64,000 nucleotides of DNA from Saccharopolyspora kobensis (GTDB lineage Bacteria > Actinomycetota > Actinomycetes > Mycobacteriales > Pseudonocardiaceae), in contig NZ_FNVB01000003.1 in the NCBI RefSeq assembly GCF_900108315.1, positions 717,404 to 781,403 of the forward strand, written 5' to 3'. The position numbers and the translations under genes are program-made. Shown piece by piece: positions 17,961-25,751 of this stretch. How positions within the stretch are numbered: position 1 is the first letter of the stretch; every line of letters starts with the position of its first letter. The notes beneath the pieces were generated by a model that searched no databases, had not been told where the DNA came from, and worked only from the letters and a program-made list of their open reading frames with translations.

Positions 17961-18892
17961 GCCGCCGGATCGGAGTCGTCGGTCTCGGCGCGATCTCGAA
18001 GTACTACCTGCACGCCATCACCGAACTGCCCGACTGGGAGCTCGCAGCGGTCTGCGACGTCCGCGAGGCAGCACTCGAACCGCACCGCGGCCGCACGCCG
18101 TGCTACCAGGACCACCGCACGATGCTGCGCGAATCCGAGCTGGACGCTGTGGTGGTGACGGTGCCCAACGACGTGCACGCCGAGGTGTGCGGCGACGCGC
18201 TGCGCCGGGGAATCCCGGTGTGCGTTGAGAAGCCGCTGGCGGTGTCGCTCGACGACGGGAACGACCTGGTGCGGTTCTCCGAGGCCGCGGGAGTTCCGCT
18301 GTTCACCGCGTTCCACCGCCGCTACAACGACAACGTGCTGCACCTGCTCGAACAGACCCGCCGGCGCAGCGACATCATCGCGCTGCGAGTCCGCTACCTC
18401 GAACTCATCGAGGAGCACATCGGCGGCGACACGTGGTACCTGGACCCGCAGCGGTGCGGCGGCGGATGCGTGGCCGACAACGGCCCGAACGCATTCGACC
18501 TGGTCCGGCTGTTCCTGGGCGAGGTCGAAGTGGCGCGCGCCAACATCGCGCGCGACGCGGCCGGTACCGACCGCCAAGCCACCATCAGGCTGCGCTCGGC
18601 ATCCGGCATCCCGGCGACCGTCGAACTCGACTGGTCGCACCCCGGTGAGACCAAGGACGTCGAGGTCCTCCTCGCCGACGGAACCCGGCTCTCGGCCGAC
18701 ATGCTGGCCGGGCACGAGGAGTTCAAATCCTCGCTGTGGCACGAGTACTTCGGCATCCTCGACGACTTCGCCACGGCCATCGCCGCACCAGCCCCGACCA
18801 CCACCGGCGGACTCGCCGCCCTGGAGCTGGTCGACGCGACCTACCGAGCAGAACTACGCGAACCGGCCCTCATCGCGGAGGAGACGAAGTGA
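17957..18892 (+). CDS. Gfo/Idh/MocA-family oxidoreductase (second)
   Basis: 311 aa. It starts with a GVVGLGAISKYYL Rossmann loop, and the catalytic VEKPLAVSL motif follows at about residue 90. The substrate domain contains GGDTWYLDPQRCGGGCVADNGPNAFDL, matching the conserved GGG...D.G.H/N-type site of this family, although the usual His is Asn here (GPNAFD). It resembles inositol or sugar dehydrogenases. The ATG overlaps the stop of the previous gene by 4 bp, and its own stop overlaps the next GTG by 4 bp. With the first copy it supplies two redox steps, one for each aminotransferase. Confidence 0.84.
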   Translation: MSRRIGVVGLGAISKYYLHAITELPDWELAAVCDVREAALEPHRGRTPCYQDHRTMLRESELDAVVVTVPNDVHAEVCGDALRRGIPVCVEKPLAVSLDDGNDLVRFSEAAGVPLFTAFHRRYNDNVLHLLEQTRRRSDIIALRVRYLELIEEHIGGDTWYLDPQRCGGGCVADNGPNAFDLVRLFLGEVEVARANIARDAAGTDRQATIRLRSASGIPATVELDWSHPGETKDVEVLLADGTRLSADMLAGHEEFKSSLWHEYFGILDDFATAIAAPAPTTTGGLAALELVDATYRAELREPALIAEETK

Positions 18893-19323
18893 ACCTGGCA
18901 GAGGACGGCCCCAAGCGAGCGCTGACCGGAACGCTGGTGAAGGTGCTGGTGCACCGCCGCGACCAGCGCGGCATGGCGCTCGAACCGCACGCCAGCCGCT
19001 GCGTGCAGCGCGGCGAGGTGCACGAGCTGGTGACCACCGACCACCAGGACACCGAGCCGGGAACGCGGATCGACCGGGTCGGCTTCCTCGGCTTCGCCGA
19101 GATCGGCTGCGCCGGCGTGATCGACCGCGGCGACGAGTTCTGGATCGGTGACCAGCGCATCGGGACCGTGCTCGGGTTCGACGCCTGCCACTTCCCGAAC
19201 CACTACAACATCCTGATCAACACCGAGGTCCCCGTGACCGGTGCGGACCTGGAGCTGCAGCCGGAGATGCCGGTCGCTTTCACCCAGGCCCTCCTGCCGG
19301 TTGGTTCCTGCGCTGGGCGATAG
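18889..19323 (+). CDS. Small conserved hypothetical protein (possibly DUF6917)
   Basis: 144 aa, soluble, no signal. It is predicted mostly beta-strand with segments such as TLVKVLVHRRDQRG, RIDRVGFLGFAEIG and GTVLGFDACHFPNHYNILI. The strongly conserved look of the last (Cys-His-Phe-Pro-Asn-His-Tyr-Asn) suggests a binding or catalytic site. I tentatively connect it with a family of about 130-aa proteins (DUF6917) seen in biosynthetic clusters; this is from memory and unverified. The GTG at 18889 has GGAGGAGACG upstream and overlaps the dehydrogenase stop by 4 bp. It is the last gene of the right arm. Confidence 0.7.
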   Translation: MNLAEDGPKRALTGTLVKVLVHRRDQRGMALEPHASRCVQRGEVHELVTTDHQDTEPGTRIDRVGFLGFAEIGCAGVIDRGDEFWIGDQRIGTVLGFDACHFPNHYNILINTEVPVTGADLELQPEMPVAFTQALLPVGSCAGR

Positions 19324-19741
19324 CCTCCGCTGGGCTTGAGGTTTCGGTCGATTTCGGCGTGATCGGTGGTTTCGGTTCGCGGGTCGGCGTGGTGCAGGTG
19401 GCCGGGGCCGTTTCAGGTTGAGTCGTGGATCGCTCCGTCACCGCCAAGGTGGAGTGCGGGGGTTGCAGTGGTGTGGGACCGGCGGGTTCAGATTCGGGCC
19501 TGGCCGTCGAGCGACCGGGCTCAGCCGTCGCCGAAGCAGCCCGCATAGCCCTATTAGGACGCTCAGGGATTCACGTTTGCGCCTGCGTGCAGGTCAACGA
19601 CACGCCGAGCCATCCCCCGTCCTCTTCGGAGGATTTATGCTGCGAGGCAAGGGTTTTCGCGTTTGAAGAGTGTTGTGTTCACCTGATTGTGGGACGGTTA
19701 TTCGCTCGAAACCACGTTCGATCCTTGGGAGAATTTGATGC
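19324..19741. other. Intergenic region with a small UUCG hairpin
   Basis: 418 bp without a convincing gene. A 5-bp stem with a UUCG tetraloop occurs at 19620-19633, followed by three T, which may be a weak terminator for the biosynthetic right arm. A GGAGG at 19629-19633 precedes a nine-codon ATG...TGA frame ending at 19666; this may be chance or a leader for the HNH gene. GGGAGA at 19727-19732 is the probable ribosome site of the next gene. Confidence 0.35.
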
Positions 19742-21196
19742 ATGACACCGCTGATGGCTTCCCAGGACGCGACGCCCGGCGCTGGCGCGGGTGTGGTCGT
19801 GTCCGCCTTGCCCGCGTGGGATGTGCCCGCGCCGGGTGGGGTGTGGTCGTCTGCGGTGCACTCCCTTTCCGATGAGGAACTGGTCTCCCGGATCGGGGAG
19901 GTGGAACAGCGGATCCGCCAGGCCCGCATGCAGCAGCTGCGGTTGATCGCCGAGGCCGACCGCCGCCGTCTGCACACCGTTTGTGGTGCGCGTTCGACGC
20001 AGGTGTGGTTGCAGACCCTGCTCAACATCGACGGCCAGGACGCCACGAACCGGGTCCGTATCGCCACCGCCACCACTCCGGCCGCGCCCACCGACGCCGA
20101 TGCTGCCGCAGACACCACGGGAGTAGATGTCGTTGCACTCCCGGAAACCGGGCAAGCCCTGGCCGACGGCGTCATTGGGCTGGAGCATGCGCGGGTGATC
20201 TCCCGCTGCCTGACCCGTCTGCCCGAGCACGTCCGGCACCAGGCCGGTGAGGTGGAACGATTGCTGGTGGACAACGCCTGCCGTCAGTGCCCCCGTGATC
20301 TGGAGAAGTTGGCCGACCGGGTGCGCTACACGCTCGACGCTGACGGTGCTGTGGCGGACGAGTGGGCACAGTTCGAATCCCGTGAGTTGCACTATGCGAC
20401 GGCTCGTGACGGGATGCTGGTGATCAAGGCCCGGCTGGACCGCGAGACTGGGGCGAAGTTCGTCACCGCCCTGCAACCGCTGGCCGCACCCCGCCCGGAA
20501 ACCGACGACATCAAGGACCCGCGCACGGTCGGGCAGCGCAACGCCGACGGCCTGTCCACACTGCTCGACCTGGTGCTGGACACCGATGGAATGCCGCGCA
20601 CCGGTGGGCAGAAGCCGCACCTGACCGTCACCATCGACTACACCCAGCTGAAAAACCAACTCCCCACCAACGGCGGCGAGTTCGTCGCTGGTGGTGCGGG
20701 GACGCTGGAGAGCACCGGCCAGTATGTCAGCCCGCAAACCGTGCGCAGGATCGCCTGCGACTGCGAAGTCCTGCCCATGGTCCTGGGTGGCGACAGCCTG
20801 CCCCTGGACGTCGGAACCTTGCAACGGACCGCGCCGACCCACATCCGGGCCGCACTACTGGCCCGCGACGGTGTCTGCGCCTTCCCCGAATGTGATCACC
20901 CGGCGGGGACGCCGCAGGCCCATCACATCGTGCACTGGATCGACGGCGGCCCCACCAGCCTCGACAACATGGTCATGCTGTGCGCCCACCACCACCGCAC
21001 CATCCACAACCACCACTGGCACATCGAGCTACAACGTGGCCGCCCGGTTTTCACACCACCGACAGACCTCGATCCGGCACGCACACCGAAGCCCGGTGGG
21101 AAAGCCCAACCCGCCACACACCACCACGCCCTCCACCACCTGAACACACCACCAGAAAGCCGCCCGCCAACGTCCAGATCCCTGGCGAGCACCTGA
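19742..21196 (+). CDS. DUF222 / HNH endonuclease (13E12-repeat family)
   Basis: 484 aa. The N-terminal two thirds (about 40-330) is the helical DUF222 domain: LSDEELVSRIGEVEQRIRQ, a GQALADGVIGLEHARVI segment, and HLTVTIDYTQL. The C-terminal HNH motif reads RDGVCAFPECD, AHHIVHWIDGGPTSLDNMVMLCAHHHRTIH, with the paired Cys (CAFPEC...C) typical of zinc-HNH. A His/Pro-rich tail follows. These genes are numerous and variable in mycobacteria and Pseudonocardiaceae and behave like mobile or repetitive elements (REP13E12), though a cellular role is not settled. There is no transposase or flanking terminal repeat here. It is followed by a hairpin at 21209-21243. Confidence 0.88.
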   Translation: MTPLMASQDATPGAGAGVVVSALPAWDVPAPGGVWSSAVHSLSDEELVSRIGEVEQRIRQARMQQLRLIAEADRRRLHTVCGARSTQVWLQTLLNIDGQDATNRVRIATATTPAAPTDADAAADTTGVDVVALPETGQALADGVIGLEHARVISRCLTRLPEHVRHQAGEVERLLVDNACRQCPRDLEKLADRVRYTLDADGAVADEWAQFESRELHYATARDGMLVIKARLDRETGAKFVTALQPLAAPRPETDDIKDPRTVGQRNADGLSTLLDLVLDTDGMPRTGGQKPHLTVTIDYTQLKNQLPTNGGEFVAGGAGTLESTGQYVSPQTVRRIACDCEVLPMVLGGDSLPLDVGTLQRTAPTHIRAALLARDGVCAFPECDHPAGTPQAHHIVHWIDGGPTSLDNMVMLCAHHHRTIHNHHWHIELQRGRPVFTPPTDLDPARTPKPGGKAQPATHHHALHHLNTPPESRPPTSRSLAST

Positions 21197-21208
21197 TCAC
21201 CTCACCCC

Positions 21209-21243
21209 GGTCTTGGGTGGGCACCCCGCCCTGCCCACCGACC
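21209..21243 (+). terminator. Hairpin after the HNH gene
   Basis: A perfect 8-bp stem, GGTGGGCA (21216-21223) and TGCCCACC (21232-21239), has an 8-base loop. It is extended by GGTC (21209-21212) and GACC (21240-21243) across a 3-base bulge. It begins 13 bp after the HNH stop codon and is the likely factor-independent terminator. No U-tract. Confidence 0.6.
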
Positions 21244-21291
21244 AAACAACAGAGCCGAAATTCCGACCCAACAAGGAAAGGGCAGCCACCG

Positions 21292-21513
21292 ATGACGAAC
21301 CAACCCACCACCGCTCAGCCCGAAACGACCAGCACCACTGCCCTCGTCCGCCACGTCGCCATCCACCGCGAGCCCGCACACCACAGCAACCCGGCACGCC
21401 GCTCACCGGCGACGGAGCCATTCACCACACAACCCGCAGAGGCCGCCGCCACCCGCACTCCACGATCCGCCGTCCACAAACGGGACCCGTTCCATACCGG
21501 GTCATCCCCGTGA
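21292..21513 (+). CDS. Possible small Thr/Pro/Ala-rich protein
   Basis: 73 codons, rich in Thr, Pro, Ala, His and Arg, with no recognisable domain. The main support is an unusually good ribosome site, AAGGAAAGGG, about 9 bp upstream of the ATG. The composition looks like low-complexity actinobacterial sequence, and the frame also runs out of the antisense HNH region. It may therefore be a false ORF or the remnant of a second gene in the HNH element. It lies after the HNH terminator hairpin. Confidence 0.3.
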   Translation: MTNQPTTAQPETTSTTALVRHVAIHREPAHHSNPARRSPATEPFTTQPAEAAATRTPRSAVHKRDPFHTGSSP

Positions 21514-21631
21514 CATCCGGGGCCACAGCGCACAATCCCCAAACCACGGGGATGACGCCCAGCACAACACAACGACATCAGTAGTACGCACCTTGAAAAC
21601 ACAAGAGTGGAAACAAAGGCGCCCCAATACC

Positions 21632-21677
21632 CGTGGGTTCCCTGACAGCAGAAGACCCGGCTGTCAGGGAACCCACG
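21632..21677. terminator. Perfect 18-bp inverted repeat
   Basis: Arms 21632-21649 and 21660-21677 are exact reverse complements (CGTGGGTTCCCTGACAGC on the left), around a 10-base loop. It lies 145 bp downstream of the calerythrin-like stop (minus strand) and downstream of the HNH gene (plus strand), so it could serve as a bidirectional terminator. The precision and length are also compatible with a mobile-element end or an integration site. The remaining parts of 21197-21822 hold no supported gene. Confidence 0.55.
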
Positions 21678-21822
21678 ACCGAACCCGGCCGTCGAACGAT
21701 GAGAACGACGCACCAGGAACCCGCGGAGACCAGAAGGGGCCCCGCAGAGAGAAACAACGGCACAGCGGAGGAGAGGATGACCGGCACCCCAACGCCACCG
21801 GCCATCCGCTTCACAGCAAAGC

Positions 21823-22341
21823 TCAGCCGAGCAGCTCGACGTCGGACTTGCCGTAGTGGAAGTCACGCACGACGGCCAGCAGCTCGTCGACGGACAGCTC
21901 ACCGTTGCCGTCCTTGTCGACCTGCTCGAACAGGGTGGCGGTCTTCGACTCGTCCACACCGACCGCGATCAGCCAGGTCGCGAACTCCTCGCCGTTGATC
22001 TGGCCGTCGTTGTTCTGGTCGCAGAGACCGACGACGCCCTTCACAACCGGGCCGAGCACCTGGTCGAACTTGCTCTCGGCACCAGCCTCGACGAGCGGGC
22101 CGGCCGCCGCGATGAACTGCTCCTCGCTCAGCGAGCCGGCGCCCTTGGCGACCTGCTCGAACATCGAGGTGAACGCGTCGGTCAGCGCGCGGGCCTGCGG
22201 GCTGGTCGCGCTCTTGCCGAACGCCTGAGCGATCTCCGCCGCCTCCTGCTCGAAGTCGGACCGCTCCAGGCTTCCGCTGCCGTCGGCGTCCCACTTCGCG
22301 AAGCGCTTGCGCAGCCGCTCGGTGGCGATGGCATTGGCCAT
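21823..22341 (-). CDS. EF-hand calcium-binding protein, calerythrin-like
   Basis: 172 aa, strongly similar throughout to calerythrin of Saccharopolyspora erythraea (shared opening AIA-x-x-RL-x-KRF, VLGPVVKG, RDFH-x-G, and the exact C-terminal DVELLG). Three canonical loops are intact: EF1 Asp18-Asp29 (DADGSGSLERSD), EF3 Asp108-Glu119 (DQNNDGQINGEE) and EF4 Asp142-Glu153 (DKDGNGELSVDE). EF2 (about 64-75) lacks acidic ligands, as in calerythrin. It is a cytosolic Ca buffer or sensor of the sarcoplasmic-calcium-protein fold. A GGGAG ribosome site lies upstream of the ATG at 22341. It appears monocistronic, ending toward the perfect hairpin at 21632-21677. Confidence 0.93.
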   Translation of the reverse strand: MANAIATERLRKRFAKWDADGSGSLERSDFEQEAAEIAQAFGKSATSPQARALTDAFTSMFEQVAKGAGSLSEEQFIAAAGPLVEAGAESKFDQVLGPVVKGVVGLCDQNNDGQINGEEFATWLIAVGVDESKTATLFEQVDKDGNGELSVDELLAVVRDFHYGKSDVELLG

Positions 22342-22451
22342 TGGTCACACTCCCATTTCTTCTATCATCATTGGGAAAACAGGACAGGAAGGTCTTCCCG
22401 CCCCCAACGCGGGGACTTGCGCCACCCGCGCAGGTCTGTGTTGGTCGCGAC

Positions 22452-23705
22452 TCACATCCGAGCCGCTTGCTCACCCGCGAGCACGCCGCGGGTATCCAGC
22501 AACGGGCACGCGGCCCTGGACAGCATTCCGGTGTTGTACTCCGCGTGCGCCTGTAACAGGATCGCCAGGTCCGCCGAGGCGAACTCGGCTTCGACGTCAT
22601 CCACTTTGGACAGCTCGACCTCGTCCACAGTGAACGTGTCCACGTGCGGGTCGTGGAACAGCACCTCCGCGCCACGCCTGCACAGCTCGCGCGCCACCGG
22701 GAACGCCGGGGACTCCCGGGTGTCGGCGACGTCGCGCTTGTAGGTCACTCCGAGCAGCAGCACCCGGGCATCCCGGATCGGCTTCTCCCGCAGCAGTTCC
22801 TCCGCCCGGTCGACGACGTGTCGCGGCATCCGGTCGTTCACCTCGCGCGCCGCGCTCAGCACGTCGAAGGTGAAGCCCTCCTCGCGGGCCTTGCTCGCCA
22901 GGTACAGCGGGTCGATCGGGATGCAGTGCCCGCCGACGCCGGGCCCCGGGTCGAAAGGAACGTAGCCGAACGGCTTGGTCCCCGCACAGCGCAACACGTC
23001 CCACACGTCGATGTTCACCTGATCGCAGAACTGCGAGACTTCGTTGACCAGTGCGATGTTGACGTAGCGGTAGGTGTTCTCCAGCAGCTTCGCCAGCTCC
23101 GCCTCCCGGGTACCGCGCGCCACCACCACCGAGTCCACGAACCGGCCGTAGAACGTCGCGCCGTACTTCGCGCACAGCGGCGTGACACCGCCGACGACCT
23201 TCGGCGTGTTGCGCACCCCGAAAGCCGCGTTGCCGGGATCGATCCGCTCCGGCGAGAACACCAGGTGGAAGTCGGAACCCACCGCCAGCCCGCTGCGCTC
23301 CTCCAGCAACGGCAGGACCGTCTCCTCCGTGGTGCCCGGGTACGACGTGGATTCCAGCACCACCAGCATTCCCGGCCGCAGGTGCTCGGCCACCGCGCAC
23401 GCCGCCGAGCGCACCGCCGCGAGATCGGGCTCCCCGTCGTCGGACAACCCGGTGGGCACGCAGATCACCACGGTGTCCGCAGTGCCGATCACCGCGGGGT
23501 CGGTACCCGCCCGGAACCCGCTCGCGAGGAGTTCGGCGACCGCCTCGCGGGAGACGTCCCCGACGTGCGAGCGGCCGGCGTTGAGCCCCTCCACCACCGC
23601 ATCGGAGATGTCGAGCCCAGCCGTGGCCAGACCGGCCTCGGCCGCCCAGACCACCAGCGGCAGCCCGACGTAGCCGAGTCCTACGACGACGAGATCAAGC
23701 GACAA
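22452..23705 (-). CDS. Nucleotide-sugar 6-dehydrogenase (UDP-glucose / UDP-ManNAc dehydrogenase family)
   Basis: 417 aa. NAD-binding GLGYVGLPL at 9-17, an ESTSYPGTTEE segment, FSPERIDPGN (WecC/VpsB-like subgroup), and the catalytic Cys in GPGVGGHCIPIDPLYL are present. The C-terminal domain has GVTYKRDVADTRESPAF. The enzyme oxidises C6 of a UDP-sugar to the uronic acid in two NAD-dependent steps, normally for polysaccharide or glycan synthesis. The FSPERIDPG motif favours UDP-N-acetyl sugars over UDP-glucose, but this is not decisive. No glycosyltransferase lies nearby. It is on the same strand as the calerythrin-like gene, 110 bp upstream of it. Confidence 0.88.
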   Translation of the reverse strand: MSLDLVVVGLGYVGLPLVVWAAEAGLATAGLDISDAVVEGLNAGRSHVGDVSREAVAELLASGFRAGTDPAVIGTADTVVICVPTGLSDDGEPDLAAVRSAACAVAEHLRPGMLVVLESTSYPGTTEETVLPLLEERSGLAVGSDFHLVFSPERIDPGNAAFGVRNTPKVVGGVTPLCAKYGATFYGRFVDSVVVARGTREAELAKLLENTYRYVNIALVNEVSQFCDQVNIDVWDVLRCAGTKPFGYVPFDPGPGVGGHCIPIDPLYLASKAREEGFTFDVLSAAREVNDRMPRHVVDRAEELLREKPIRDARVLLLGVTYKRDVADTRESPAFPVARELCRRGAEVLFHDPHVDTFTVDEVELSKVDDVEAEFASADLAILLQAHAEYNTGMLSRAACPLLDTRGVLAGEQAARM

Positions 23706-23753
23706 CGCGGGTCTCCAACGGATGTGTCGATGCCATTGCTGCTGCCCTACGGC

Positions 23754-24059
23754 TCATGCCGAGAAGCTCCCGCTGCCGGGTGCGACGTGCGAGCCGTAGC
23801 CGGGCTGAACCGTGACGGACGGCGTCATGCAGAACGGGTCGCCGTAGATCTTCACCGGCTGGTCGGTGTTGTTCACCAGCACGTGCGCCGCCATCGGGAG
23901 CTTGTGGCAGCCCTCCGGAGCGGTGTAGGTCGTCAGCTCCTGCATCTCCGTCTCGAAGACGACGACCTCACCGCCGGCGGCTGCGGCGGTTCCCGCGGAA
24001 AGGCCCATCGCAAGCGCACTCGCGGCCAGCAGCACCGGAACGGAACGGAACAGGCTCAT
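23754..24059 (-). CDS. Small secreted protein
   Basis: 101 aa. A clear Sec signal peptide covers residues 1-28 (Met-Ser-Leu-Phe-Arg, hydrophobic core LLAASALAMGLSAG, cleavage expected at Ala-Ala-Ala-Gly near residue 28). The mature part of about 73 residues has two Cys (in EGCHKLP and DPFCMTP), likely a disulfide, and is beta-rich. No family recognised. A GAAAGGG site lies about 11 bp before the ATG. It is 62 bp downstream of the anchored protein on the same strand, so the two may be co-expressed in the cell envelope. Confidence 0.75.
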   Translation of the reverse strand: MSLFRSVPVLLAASALAMGLSAGTAAAAGGEVVVFETEMQELTTYTAPEGCHKLPMAAHVLVNNTDQPVKIYGDPFCMTPSVTVQPGYGSHVAPGSGSFSA

Positions 24060-24121
24060 GTGTTTGAGACCCTTTCAGTGGAGTTCGTTCTTCCTCGGAC
24101 AGCGCGGGTTTCGACCACCGG

Positions 24122-25384
24122 TCACCGACCGATCCGGGTGGCCGAGGACAACGCACCCACGCTGACAGTCATCACGAGCACGCCGAGAACCGCGATGATC
24201 CCGGCCGCTCTCGCCGGCGCTTCCCGCACGCCGCTGGACTCCGCCAGCTCCGGCACGCTGGGCGGCGGCACTACCGCCGTGTCCACACCGGGCAGCGTCG
24301 GAGCGACGGGGGCCACCGCACGTGCCGTAGCACGCACCAATTGGGCGGAATCCGCCACCGCGCCACCGGAAACCGCGGTAGCGGTGACCGTGAGATCGAC
24401 CCGCTCACCGGCTCCGACCCGGCAGGTGTAGGTGATCGCCCGGCCAGGCGCGAGTTCACCGATCTCACGCCCGCACGCAGCGGGCCGCCCGGTGACCACC
24501 ACGTCGACCAGCGGCACCGTGGACGGGTTGCGGACCGTCACCGGAACCAGCGCGGCATCAGCGCCCTCGGCGAGCGCGATGTCGCCGATGGTCAGCTCGA
24601 TCTGCGCCTGCTGCAGGATCTCGACGCGCCCTGTCGCCTCCGCCGTCACGCGGCTCCCGTCCGGAGTCGTGCCTCGGACGCGCGCAGTCAGAACACCGTC
24701 CTCCGGCACGGCGCCCTCGCACGACACCTCCGCGCTGCGCCCCGGCTCCAGCCGGTCGACGTCGCGACGACATGGGCCAGTGCCGAGCTCGGCTTCGATC
24801 CGCGTCAGCGGAACACCCCCGGTGTTGGTGATGACCGCGTGCTGGGTGATCCGCTCGCCGGGGTTCGCGGCGGACGGCTCCGCGCTGGTGCGCACCTCCA
24901 GCGCCGCGTGCCAGCTGACGCGCAGCCGCCACTTTCCCCAGCAGGGATCGCCGGCCCCGGGAGCCACGCCCCGGACCACGACGGTTCGCCCGTCCGCTGC
25001 GAGGATGCCGGGCAAGCGGTCCGACACGTCAGCGTGCGCGGTGGCGTTGCCGTGCTCGTCGCGGGTGATGCGCTCGGCCACGATCCGCTCCGAGCCCACG
25101 TGCAGGGCCATCGCCGGGTCGTTCGGCCACACGCCCGGGACGAAGCGGCACCAGCCCATCGCGTCGTCGCCCCATTCGAGCTCTGCGATCAAACCCCGGG
25201 ATTCGTGAGGGATTTCCAGCTCGGCGACCGAGGCGACACCGGGAACCAGGACGCCGCCGACCGTCGCCGATGTGGCGCCCTGGTCGCTTCCGGTCGGCCC
25301 GTGCGCGGCCACGAGCCACGGTGCGAGCAGCAGCAGCGCGCACACCAGCAAGCTCGATGAACGCGCGCCCGTCAAGGTGCGCAC
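24122..25384 (-). CDS. Cell-surface protein with signal peptide, repeated Ig/CARDB-like domains and C-terminal anchor
   Basis: 420 aa. The signal peptide is about residues 1-27 (LLVCALLLLAPWLVAA). The N-terminal domain (30-155) is unrecognised and has two Cys. Two beta-sandwich-like repeats follow at about 160-260 and 262-350. Both have a conserved-looking pattern: an NTGGVPLTRIE or NPSTVPLVDVV strand, a Cys, a LEPGRSAEVSC or LAPGRAITYTC strand, and a Val-Thr-Ala end. This resembles DUF11/CARDB adhesin modules. The protein closes with one hydrophobic helix (about 391-412) and a short basic tail, so it is membrane anchored outside. Function unknown; surface stalk or adhesion is inferred. Confidence 0.72.
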   Translation of the reverse strand: MRTLTGARSSSLLVCALLLLAPWLVAAHGPTGSDQGATSATVGGVLVPGVASVAELEIPHESRGLIAELEWGDDAMGWCRFVPGVWPNDPAMALHVGSERIVAERITRDEHGNATAHADVSDRLPGILAADGRTVVVRGVAPGAGDPCWGKWRLRVSWHAALEVRTSAEPSAANPGERITQHAVITNTGGVPLTRIEAELGTGPCRRDVDRLEPGRSAEVSCEGAVPEDGVLTARVRGTTPDGSRVTAEATGRVEILQQAQIELTIGDIALAEGADAALVPVTVRNPSTVPLVDVVVTGRPAACGREIGELAPGRAITYTCRVGAGERVDLTVTATAVSGGAVADSAQLVRATARAVAPVAPTLPGVDTAVVPPPSVPELAESSGVREAPARAAGIIAVLGVLVMTVSVGALSSATRIGR

Positions 25385-25751
25385 GACTGCAGATCCCCCT
25401 CTGTAGTCAGTGTTTTCGGCATATACCCGAAGACGATGTCACGTTCTGTCACGTGATCGACGCAGAAGGTAGCACGGTGCGATTCCGGCTCCGCCCACCG
25501 TGACGCGAGTTCCACTTTGGACTCGAAAACAACCTTGACCTGCTGGGAAAAGCGGCCTGTCACCCGGTCAGACTAGCTCCGCGCGCACCGCCGATGTCCG
25601 GCACGGATTTCTCAAGACCACCCGATTGAGCGGAATCGATCCCGGTTCAAGGGAATCCGCCGATCTCACCGGTACCTTCGCCCCTGGCCGCGCTCCGGTT
25701 CTCGGGCGCCTGGCGCCTCGTCCTCCCACGCGTTCGTTAGGACCAACCGCC
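25385..25751. other. Divergent intergenic region
   Basis: 367 bp between the surface-protein gene (minus) and the DUF4239 gene (plus). It contains an inverted repeat TTCGG (25415-25419) / CCGAA (25427-25431) around CATATAC, close to the surface-protein start, and two nearby TGTCACG-like elements at about 25438-25455. These are possible operator half-sites. A 63-codon minus-strand frame (25372-25563) has no ribosome site or recognisable content and I do not call it. Confidence 0.35.

Noticed and set aside
19425-19745. 106-codon plus-strand ORF before the HNH gene
   Set aside because: Cys-rich without pattern, weak codon bias, and it overlaps the HNH ribosome site; no support.
21593-21856. Plus-strand 87-codon ORF before the calerythrin-like gene
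   Set aside because: It spans the perfect inverted repeat and overlaps the 3' end of the calerythrin-like gene on the other strand; no ribosome site or domain.
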